Below are positions 1 through 5,729 of a stretch of DNA of 5,729 nt, piece by piece. The DNA is from an uncultured Bacteroidales bacterium. GTDB taxonomy: Bacteria; Bacteroidota; Bacteroidia; Bacteroidales; UBA932. A program made the position numbers and the translations under genes. Numbering within the stretch: position 1 is the first letter of the stretch; each line of letters opens with the position of its first letter. The stretch spans positions 1 through 5,729 of the forward strand of contig CALCHD010000025.1 in the NCBI GenBank assembly GCA_937901105.1. Reading direction: 5' to 3'. The notes beneath the pieces were generated by a model. It ran no database searches, had not been told where the DNA came from, and saw only the letters and a program-made list of their open reading frames with translations.

Positions 1-11
1 TTTGCGGGCTG

Positions 12-42
12 CAAAGGTAGACATTATTTCTTATCCTGCAAA
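12..42 (-). promoter_or_regulatory. Bacteroidetes-type promoter firing leftward out of the window
   Basis: Read on the minus strand, this stretch has TTTG (42-39), a spacer of exactly 19 bases, then TACCTTTG (19-12). This matches the known Bacteroides primary sigma factor consensus of TTTG at about -33 and TAnnTTTG at about -7, with the usual 19-21 base spacer. Transcription would begin within the first few bases of the window and run left, so the gene it serves lies outside. A 5-base inverted repeat (TTTGC at 1-5, GCAAA at 11-15) sits around the expected start point and may be chance. Confidence 0.75.
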
Positions 43-138
43 CTTTTCAGGCTACTTTTTAGAGGAAAAACTCCCCCTCGCATATCAACCTTCTTAACAT
101 CAGTGCGTTGTATTGTAAAATATTTTTTAGCCTCCCAT

Positions 139-171
139 TTTAGGATTTGTCGGGAAAAAGATTTACCTTTG
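139..171 (+). promoter_or_regulatory. Probable promoter of the three-gene plus-strand operon
   Basis: A perfect -7 type box, TACCTTTG, lies at 164-171, identical to that of the leftward promoter. The -33 element is weaker: TTTA at 139-142 gives a 21-base spacer, while the exact TTTG at 146-149 gives only 14 bases, which is too short. Transcription would start near 176-180, leaving an A/T-rich leader of about 30 bases before the ATG at 208. Its position argues against the upstream GTG at 103 as the start of the first gene, because the promoter would then lie inside the coding region. Confidence 0.6.
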
Positions 172-207
172 AAAGTTATATATAAATATAGTGAGAGCAG
201 AAGCAAG

Positions 208-936
208 ATGGATAAGAAAGTAATTATAATTCCAACCTACAACGAGAAAGAAAACATTGAAAAAATAATAAGAAAGGTGTTCACTTTGCCAGAAGGGTTC
301 CACATTCTTGTAATTGATGACGGGTCACCTGACGGTACTGCAGACATTGTAAAGGGACTGCAGAAGGAATTCCCGCAGAGTCTGCATATTGTGGAGCGCA
401 AAGGCAAGCTTGGACTGGGCACAGCTTATATAAAAGGTTTCAACTGGGCACTTGAGAACGGATATGACTACATCTTTGAGATGGATGCAGACTTCTCCCA
501 TAACCCCGATGACCTCCCTAAACTATATAATGCATGCGCCAAGGAGGGTGCCGGCCTGGCAATAGGATCGAGATACTGCAAGGGAATCAGCGTTGTGAAC
601 TGGCCTATAGGGCGAGTTATCATGTCATATTACGCATCCACTTACGTGAGGACAGTGCTTGGGATGAAGGTGTATGACTGTACTGCCGGCTTCAAGTGCT
701 ACACCAGGGAGGTGCTTTCAAACATAGATCTTGAGAAGATTCAGATGAAGGGGTACGGATTCCAGATTGAGATGAAATACAACGCATACAAGCTGGGCTA
801 CAAGATTACCGAGGTACCTATTATATTTATAGACAGGACCGAGGGTACATCAAAAATGTCATCGGGAATATTCGGAGAGGCTTTCTGGGGCGTTCTTAAG
901 ATGAAATTCCGCAAAATCACACCAAAAAAGAGATAA
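208..936 (+). CDS. Polyprenol-phosphate mannose synthase-type glycosyltransferase (GT2)
   Basis: This 242-residue protein is a cytoplasmic family 2 glycosyltransferase of the Dpm1 type. Such enzymes move a sugar, usually mannose from GDP-mannose, onto polyprenyl phosphate at the membrane, and the product feeds protein or envelope mannosylation. Visible landmarks are the nucleotide-binding start PTYNE (9-13), VIDDGSPDGT (35-44), the metal-binding DAD of MDADFSHNP (93-95), GSRY (120-123), DCTAGFK (157-163) and a conserved basic/acidic stretch IDRTEGTSKM (208-217). There is no C-terminal membrane domain, so it resembles the short Dpm1 form rather than ArnC or GtrB. The reading frame stays open back to a GTG at 103, but the ATG at 208 is preferred: the family motif starts at residue 9 and a promoter occupies the upstream part. 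It is first in the operon, 5 bases before the dihydroorotase gene. Family is sure; mannose as the sugar is inferred. Confidence 0.9.
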   Translation: MDKKVIIIPTYNEKENIEKIIRKVFTLPEGFHILVIDDGSPDGTADIVKGLQKEFPQSLHIVERKGKLGLGTAYIKGFNWALENGYDYIFEMDADFSHNPDDLPKLYNACAKEGAGLAIGSRYCKGISVVNWPIGRVIMSYYASTYVRTVLGMKVYDCTAGFKCYTREVLSNIDLEKIQMKGYGFQIEMKYNAYKLGYKITEVPIIFIDRTEGTSKMSSGIFGEAFWGVLKMKFRKITPKKR

Positions 937-941
937 CGGTT

Positions 942-2309
942 ATGCTTACACTTGTTAAAAACGGTATAATTGTAGATTCAGGGCTATCTTTTGCAGGTAG
1001 CCTTTTGATTAATGGAGAGAAAATAGAGAAAATCTTCAGAGCAGACAGCTATCCTACCCATAAGGAGTATATGGATGCTGTAGATGCACAGTCTGCAGAG
1101 AAGGTGATTGACGCATCCGGGCTGCACATCCTTCCTGGAGTGATTGACGACCAGGTTCATTTCCGCGAGCCCGGCAACACACAGAAGGCAACCATTGCCA
1201 GCGAGAGTGCCGCTGCAGTACTGGGCGGTGTAACCAGCTTTATGGATATGCCCAACAATAACCCGCCTGCTGCTACTATGGAGGCCCTCAACGGCAAATT
1301 CAACATTGCCAAAGAGACATCATATGCAAACTACTCGTTCTACCTTGGTGCAACCAATGAAAATATTGGGGAGATAAAAACCCTTGACAAGAGCCGCATC
1401 TGCGGAGTAAAGGTGTTCATGGGTTCATCAACCGGCAACATGCTGGTGAACGATGAAAATACCCTTGAGGAGATTTTCAGCAAGTCACCGGTGCTTATTG
1501 CCACCCACTGCGAGCAGGAGGAGACAATCAAGGCCAACATGGCGGCATATACACAGCAGTACGGTGAGGAGATCCCGTTTGAGATGCACTACAAGATCCG
1601 CAGCCGCGAGGCCTGCATTGAGTGCACCAGAAGGGCATTGGACCTTGCAGTAAGGAACAAGAGCAAGCTGCACATCCTTCACATAAGCACTGCAGAGGAA
1701 ATTGAAATGATCAGGGAGGCACGCAAGGAGAACCCGCTTATCCAGGGAGAGGTTTGTGTCCACTACATGTGGTTCAACTGCACAGACTACGCAACATACG
1801 GCAGTAAGATAAAATGCAACCCTGCAATTAAGGAGCCTTCAGACATGGAGGCAATACGGAAAGCCGTAAAGGAGGGAATCATCACCGTTGTGGCAACCGA
1901 CCACGCCCCTCACCTGAAAGAGGAGAAGGCAAACAGCTACGCCAAGGCCCCAAGCGGCATTCCATTGGTACAGCACAGCCTTCAGACAATGCTTGAGCTT
2001 GCACACAAAGGAATCTTCACAGTAGAGGAAGTAGTGGCCAGGATGAGCCACGGCCCGGCAGAGTGCTTCAACATTGAGAAGAGAGGATATATAAAGGAGG
2101 GATACTACGCAGACCTTGCCATGGTAAACCTTAATCTTCCCGACAGCACCTCAACCGCCACCCCTGCATACAAATGCGGATGGAGCCCGTTTGAGGGAAT
2201 GGCATTCTCAAGCAGCATCATCAACACAATGGTAAACGGAACCCTGGTTGTAGAGAACGGCAAGCTTACCGGCAGCCGAAACGCCCAGGAACTTAAATTC
2301 AACAGATAA
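942..2309 (+). CDS. pyrC: Dihydroorotase
   Basis: This 455-residue cytoplasmic amidohydrolase should interconvert carbamoyl-aspartate and dihydroorotate, the third step of pyrimidine synthesis. The N-terminal sandwich domain (about 1-65) leads into the barrel signature DDQVHFREPG (69-78). Other landmarks are GVKVFMGSSTGNM (155-167), where Lys157 is the candidate carboxylated lysine, ATHCE (187-191) with His189, HILHIST (244-250) with His247, and ATDHAPH (318-324) with the catalytic Asp320. A substrate-loop motif SGIPLVQHS follows at 338-346. The length fits the longer class I enzymes. The usual HxH metal pair reads QVH here (Gln71, His73). I recall the same DDQVHFREPG motif in the Porphyromonas gingivalis enzyme, so it is probably a lineage trait rather than damage. 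Allantoinase or hydantoinase is the main alternative; the overall motif set and lineage favour dihydroorotase. It starts 5 bases after the glycosyltransferase stop and ends 3 bases before the transporter start. Confidence 0.9.
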   Translation: MLTLVKNGIIVDSGLSFAGSLLINGEKIEKIFRADSYPTHKEYMDAVDAQSAEKVIDASGLHILPGVIDDQVHFREPGNTQKATIASESAAAVLGGVTSFMDMPNNNPPAATMEALNGKFNIAKETSYANYSFYLGATNENIGEIKTLDKSRICGVKVFMGSSTGNMLVNDENTLEEIFSKSPVLIATHCEQEETIKANMAAYTQQYGEEIPFEMHYKIRSREACIECTRRALDLAVRNKSKLHILHISTAEEIEMIREARKENPLIQGEVCVHYMWFNCTDYATYGSKIKCNPAIKEPSDMEAIRKAVKEGIITVVATDHAPHLKEEKANSYAKAPSGIPLVQHSLQTMLELAHKGIFTVEEVVARMSHGPAECFNIEKRGYIKEGYYADLAMVNLNLPDSTSTATPAYKCGWSPFEGMAFSSSIINTMVNGTLVVENGKLTGSRNAQELKFNR

Positions 2310-2312
2310 CAG

Positions 2313-3209
2313 ATGGCTCAAAGAGGCAACAGGCCGCTGGCCAGGACATACACCCTCACGATTCTTGCAATTATATTGTGGGGGTTCTCTTTCGTATGGA
2401 CAAATGACATAATCCAGAAAGGCATACCTGTATTCACATTCCTTTTCATAAGGCTTGCATTGGCAGGCTCTCTCCTTTTTGCATTTGCCAAGATTACAGA
2501 CAAGCTGCAGAAAATAGCCAAAAAGGATGTAAAATACCTTATCCTTATGGCCTTCTTTGAGCCGTTCATATATTTTATAGGTGAGACATATGGCATAAAG
2601 GCAACCGATTCGGCTGTCCTTTCTGCCGTTATCATTGCCACAATCCCAATTGCCAGCCTGTTTGTAGAGAAAATATTCTACAAAGTGCCGTACACTGTAT
2701 ATAAAGTATTGGGCACAGCCCTAACACTCCCTGGAATAGTGATGGTAATAATGAAAAGCGGAGAAAGCACATCGGTAGGGCACTACTGGGGAATAGCACT
2801 CCTGTTCCTGGCTGTTGCCGGAGCCACAGGATACTCATCAGTTGTCAGGAAACTGTCGGGAAACTACAACCCTGTCACCATTACCACCTATCAGTTTGTG
2901 ATTGGTGCGGCATTCTTCCTCCCATTCTTTCTTGGATGGGGCCTTGATGGGGTAAACAGCACACTCTTCTCAAGGGAGGTGATGGTTCCGCTAATTTCAC
3001 TTGCAGTTCTGTGCTCATGTGTGGCCTTCCTGTTTTGGGTCAACTCAATAAAAGACCTTGGAATGACTAGGACAAACATCTTCTCCGCCCTCATCCCGGC
3101 TGTATCTGCCGTAGGAGCTGCAATGCTTGGGCAGGAAGAGATCACACTTATGTCTGCAATTGGAATTGCAGTGGTAACTGCGGGAGTAATCATAGCCCAG
3201 AGGCAGTAG
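2313..3209 (+). CDS. EamA/DMT-family inner-membrane transporter
   Basis: This 298-residue, very hydrophobic protein has about ten predicted membrane helices, near residues 13-32, 39-58, 75-92, 99-118, 129-147, 158-176, 188-207, 223-244, 253-272 and 277-295. They form two EamA repeats (about 15-147 and 158-295), the standard layout and length of drug/metabolite transporters. Family features include ILWGFSFVWT in helix 1, the repeat-1 segment ending in ATIPIASLFVEK (109-120), and the repeat-2 counterpart SALIPAVSAVGAAMLGQEEIT (258-278). Members export or import amino acids, nucleobases, sugars or drugs, and sequence alone does not give the substrate. The ATG follows the pyrC stop by 3 bases, with no Shine-Dalgarno, so co-transcription is very likely. 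Its last 20 bases overlap the end of the opposing regulator gene. A link to pyrimidine or glycan metabolism is possible from context only. Confidence 0.88.
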   Translation: MAQRGNRPLARTYTLTILAIILWGFSFVWTNDIIQKGIPVFTFLFIRLALAGSLLFAFAKITDKLQKIAKKDVKYLILMAFFEPFIYFIGETYGIKATDSAVLSAVIIATIPIASLFVEKIFYKVPYTVYKVLGTALTLPGIVMVIMKSGESTSVGHYWGIALLFLAVAGATGYSSVVRKLSGNYNPVTITTYQFVIGAAFFLPFFLGWGLDGVNSTLFSREVMVPLISLAVLCSCVAFLFWVNSIKDLGMTRTNIFSALIPAVSAVGAAMLGQEEITLMSAIGIAVVTAGVIIAQRQ

Positions 3210-3729
3210 GATGGCTGCTGCAGTAAGCGGCAATGAAATCCCTGATCCTGTCATCCTTGTCAAGGCCAAGCTTCTTCCTCACACGAGAGCACCTCACATT
3301 GTAGGCATTTTCAGAAATGAGCTCGGCAGTACATGTCTGCTGCCATGTAAAACCCAGATAAATGAAACAGCAGGTACGCTGCTCAATATCCGTGAGGCCA
3401 TATTCTGCCCCCATACAGCTCAACGCACCGTTCTCCGCAAGATCTGCAGAGAAGGCCAAGTCTGCCGCCAAATCACGTAACTTTCCTTCACGATAACTTT
3501 CAGACAAGTATCCCGACAGTTTTCCGGCATGTTTTGGGAAATTGTCACACGAATAATACACCTGCTCATAGAGCTCCTGCAACGCCTTTGCCCTCACCTT
3601 TACCGATTCACGCAACTGGGCCAATGCAGAAGGGGCCATGTGCACACGCATGCCTCTGCCTTTATAAAACCTTTTCCTCCCGCACCAGCGTCCTCCAAAA
3701 ATATAGAGGAAACTCTTCATTATATCCAT
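3190..3729 (-). CDS. Small LuxR-like helix-turn-helix protein, possibly an N-terminally shortened regulator
   Basis: The frame encodes 179 residues. The C-terminal part (about 110-165) looks like the LuxR-type DNA-binding domain of a Bacteroidetes regulator family: GLTDIEQR, then FIYLGFTWQQTC, then SENAYNVRCSRVRKKLGL (139-156), the likely recognition helix. A probable coiled coil precedes it (about 34-58). Known relatives, from memory, usually carry a periplasmic or TPR sensor and a membrane helix ahead of the coiled coil. Here only a short hydrophobic patch (6-11) and a basic stretch (14-28, GRWCGRKRF) remain, resembling the inner end of a membrane helix. No earlier start exists: the frame runs only to a TAG at 3792-3790 without another ATG. 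Met4, Met27 (3651) and Met31 (3639) are alternative starts. Eight cysteines are unusually many. It begins 8 bases after the tex stop, so it is probably co-transcribed with tex. DNA binding is inferred and the target is unknown. Confidence 0.75.
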   Translation of the reverse strand: MDIMKSFLYIFGGRWCGRKRFYKGRGMRVHMAPSALAQLRESVKVRAKALQELYEQVYYSCDNFPKHAGKLSGYLSESYREGKLRDLAADLAFSADLAENGALSCMGAEYGLTDIEQRTCCFIYLGFTWQQTCTAELISENAYNVRCSRVRKKLGLDKDDRIRDFIAAYCSSHPTASGL

Positions 3730-3737
3730 ATATACTG

Positions 3738-5729
3738 TTAAAGCAATTTCAATTGAATCCTTCCTCTCTTTACATCCACCTCCAGTACTCTAACCTGTAC
3801 ATGCTGATGCAGTTTAAGAATTTCATTAGGATTTGATACAAACCTGTCCGCCATATTTGAAACGTGGATAAGGCCGTTCTGCTTGATTCCTATATCCACA
3901 AATGCACCAAAGTTGGTGATGTTTGTAACTATGCCGGGAAGCTCCATCCCCTCCTTAAGGTCTTCCAAAGAATGGATCCCTTCAGCAAACTCCAGAACCT
4001 TTGCCACTGAACGCGGGTCACGGCCCGGCTTTGCAAGCTCCTGCACAATATCGTTTAGGGTAGGAAGCCCCACCTCATCAGAAACATATCTCTTTATATC
4101 TATCTGCGCAACCTTATCCTTGTTGCCAATCAGATCTGCAAGGGAGATGCTGCAGTCTGCAGCCATCTTCTCCACCAGTGCATATCTCTCGGGATGCACT
4201 GCAGAGTTGTCAAGAGGGTTCTCCCCTCCAGGTATCCTCAAGAAACCAGCGGCCTGCTCATACACCTTCTCACCAAGACGCTTTACCTTTAGGAGCTGCC
4301 TTCTCTGGGTAAAAGCACCTATCTGGCTCCTGTACTCAACAATATTCTGTGCAAGTGCAGGGCCAATGCCTGAGACATAAGAAAGAAGATGCTTGCTGGC
4401 TGTGTTAAGGTTCACACCTACACTGTTCACACAGCTCACAACTATATCATCCAGCTTCTCCTTAAGCAGAGTCTGGTCTACATCATGCTGGTACTGGCCA
4501 ATTCCCAATGATTTAGGGTCTATCTTCACCAGCTCTGCAAGAGGGTCCATAAGCCTTCTGCCTATTGACACCGCACCTCTAACTGTAACGTCGTATTCCG
4601 GGAACTCCTCCCTGGCAACAGGCGATGCGGAATATATTGAAGCACCATCTTCGCTTACAGAGAACACCTTAACATTGGCAGGAAGTGCCAGCCTCTTGAT
4701 AAACGCCTCGGTCTCACGCGCTGCAGTACCGTTTCCTATGGCAATCACCTCAATCTTGTACGACTGTACCATATTTGAGATCTTCTTCATTGCCATCACC
4801 TTCTCGTTTGCAGGAGGATGCGGATAGATTGTATCGTTATGGAGAAGTTCTCCGCTGGCACCAAGGCACACAACCTTGCAGCCTGTCCTGAAACCGGGAT
4901 CAATTGCAAGTGTCCTCTTCTCCCCTACAGGAGCAGCAAGAAGCAGCTGCCTCAAGTTCTCCCCAAACACCTTTATAGAATCAAGGTCTGCCCGCTCCTT
5001 AGCCAGCTTAAGCGCCTCGTTTTCAATAGAAGGATGCAGCAGGCGCTTCAATGAATCGTCAACTGCCAGGTCTATCTGCTCAAACAGCTTGAAAGTATTG
5101 CATTTGACCCCGTTATACAGAAGTCTGTTGATTATTTTCTTTGCAATGGACGCATCAGCTTCAAGCTTCACATTCAGAACCCCCTCCTGCTCACCTCTCA
5201 AAAGGGCAAGCAGCCTGTGGGCAGGCATTCTGGTAATCTGCTCGCTAAAATCATAGTAATTGGCAAACTTCTCCCCTTCATCCTCCTTACCCTTGGAATG
5301 TTTGGATACAACCTTTGCATTCTTAAGGTAGAAGCTCCTCAACTCCTGGCGTATCTCTGCCTTCTCTGCCACTGCCTCGGCAATGATGTCGCGGGCACCC
5401 TGGAGAACTGCATCTTTATCGGGAAGATCTCCCCCAACATATGAAGATACAGCCTTATCAAAATCAGGAACGCTGAATGTAAGCATTGCTGTTGCCAATG
5501 GCTCCAGCCCCTTCTCCTTGGCTATGGTTGCCCTGGTTCTCCTCTTTGGCCTGTAAGGCAAATACAGGTCCTCCAAATCCTGCATTGCAATACATTCCCC
5601 AACCAGTTTCTCCAATTCTGGGGTAAGTTTTCCCTGCTCCGAAATACTCTTTACAACTGCTTCTTTCCTTTTGTCCAACTCTTCAAATTTCAGGAACCAG
5701 TGTTTGATTTCTGCAACCTGAACCTCATC
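3738..5729 (-). CDS. tex: Transcription accessory protein Tex (N-terminus beyond the window)
   Basis: Tex is a widely conserved cytoplasmic nucleic-acid-binding protein linked to transcription; its exact task is not settled. The visible 663 residues lack roughly the first 40-50, because the frame is open through position 5729. A TTG at 5678 reads as an internal leucine, not the start, since DEVQVAEIKHWFLKFEE upstream continues the family sequence. Domains in order are the helical N-terminal region with DLEDLYLPYRPKRRTRA (near 5577-5529), the YqgF/RNase H-like domain from RTLAIDPGFRTGCK (about 4920-4570, including EDGASIYSAS and DVTVRGAVSIGRR), the family block DPKSLGIGQYQHDVDQT, a helix-hairpin-helix region around LSYVSGIGPALAQNIVEYRS (about 4415-4240), and a C-terminal S1 RNA-binding domain (about 3953-3738, TNFGAFVDIG, NGLIHVSNM). 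The protein ends directly after the S1 fold, a short tail for the family. The frame is intact, and the gene is probably co-transcribed with the downstream regulator. Confidence 0.95.
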   Translation of the reverse strand, partial: DEVQVAEIKHWFLKFEELDKRKEAVVKSISEQGKLTPELEKLVGECIAMQDLEDLYLPYRPKRRTRATIAKEKGLEPLATAMLTFSVPDFDKAVSSYVGGDLPDKDAVLQGARDIIAEAVAEKAEIRQELRSFYLKNAKVVSKHSKGKEDEGEKFANYYDFSEQITRMPAHRLLALLRGEQEGVLNVKLEADASIAKKIINRLLYNGVKCNTFKLFEQIDLAVDDSLKRLLHPSIENEALKLAKERADLDSIKVFGENLRQLLLAAPVGEKRTLAIDPGFRTGCKVVCLGASGELLHNDTIYPHPPANEKVMAMKKISNMVQSYKIEVIAIGNGTAARETEAFIKRLALPANVKVFSVSEDGASIYSASPVAREEFPEYDVTVRGAVSIGRRLMDPLAELVKIDPKSLGIGQYQHDVDQTLLKEKLDDIVVSCVNSVGVNLNTASKHLLSYVSGIGPALAQNIVEYRSQIGAFTQRRQLLKVKRLGEKVYEQAAGFLRIPGGENPLDNSAVHPERYALVEKMAADCSISLADLIGNKDKVAQIDIKRYVSDEVGLPTLNDIVQELAKPGRDPRSVAKVLEFAEGIHSLEDLKEGMELPGIVTNITNFGAFVDIGIKQNGLIHVSNMADRFVSNPNEILKLHQHVQVRVLEVDVKRGRIQLKLL

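Noticed and set aside
1..15. 5-base inverted repeat TTTGC/GCAAA as an operator or hairpin
   Set aside because: It is too short to distinguish from chance, and half of it is part of the -7 promoter box.
146..171. TTTG at 146-149 as the -33 element of the rightward promoter
   Set aside because: The spacer to TACCTTTG would be 14 bases, well below the usual 19-21; the weaker TTTA at 139-142 fits the spacing better.
24..206. 60-residue minus-strand frame in the intergenic region
   Set aside because: It has no recognisable motif and covers both promoters; its composition is that of A/T-rich intergenic DNA.
103..207. In-frame extension of the glycosyltransferase to a GTG start at 103
   Set aside because: It would add 35 residues unlike the family, ahead of a strand that normally begins within ten residues of the start, and it would place the -7 promoter box inside the coding region.
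3211..3480. 89-residue plus-strand frame starting 1 base after the transporter stop
   Set aside because: Its position suggests a fourth operon gene, but it is antisense to the regulator frame, which carries a clear helix-turn-helix motif, while this frame shows no family features.
3883..4380. 165-residue plus-strand frame, and a 144-residue frame at 4393-4827
   Set aside because: Both lie antisense to conserved Tex domains and read as low-complexity Ser/Pro/Thr-rich shadows.
5676..5678. TTG as the start codon of Tex
   Set aside because: The same frame is open upstream to the window edge and encodes family-like sequence (VAEIKHWFLKFEE), so the TTG is an internal leucine and the true start lies outside.

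Overview
The window looks like ordinary chromosome from a member of the Bacteroidetes, most likely Bacteroidales. Three things point there: the promoters are of the Bacteroides type (TTTG about 19-21 bases upstream of TAnnTTTG), the genes start without obvious Shine-Dalgarno sequences, and the dihydroorotase carries the DDQVHFREPG motif I associate with Porphyromonas and Bacteroides. Genus cannot be read from this sequence.

Layout. Positions 1-207 are a non-coding divergent control region. A very good minus-strand promoter (12-42) fires leftward out of the window, and a second promoter (about 139-171) fires rightward. The rightward transcript carries three tightly packed plus-strand genes: a polyprenol-phosphate mannose synthase-type glycosyltransferase (208-936), dihydroorotase (942-2309) and a ten-helix EamA/DMT transporter (2313-3209). 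The gaps are only 5 and 3 bases, so they are probably one operon. From the right edge, the minus strand carries the transcription accessory protein Tex (3738-5729, N-terminus outside the window). It is followed after 8 bases by a small LuxR-like helix-turn-helix protein (3190-3729). The two convergent units meet tail to tail, and the last 20 bases of the regulator and transporter genes overlap.

Function. The plus operon mixes lipid-linked mannose supply, pyrimidine synthesis and a transporter of unknown substrate. These share no obvious pathway, so the grouping looks like a housekeeping cluster rather than a dedicated system. The minus unit joins a conserved nucleic-acid-binding protein to a putative DNA-binding regulator that appears to be the C-terminal half of a family I know in larger, membrane-anchored form.

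I see no RNA genes, CRISPR array, insertion sequence, prophage or large repeat. I found no convincing new system. The points most worth checking are the short, cysteine-rich regulator behind tex, the paired promoters, the tail-to-tail overlap without a visible terminator, and the glutamine in place of the usual first metal-binding histidine of the dihydroorotase.
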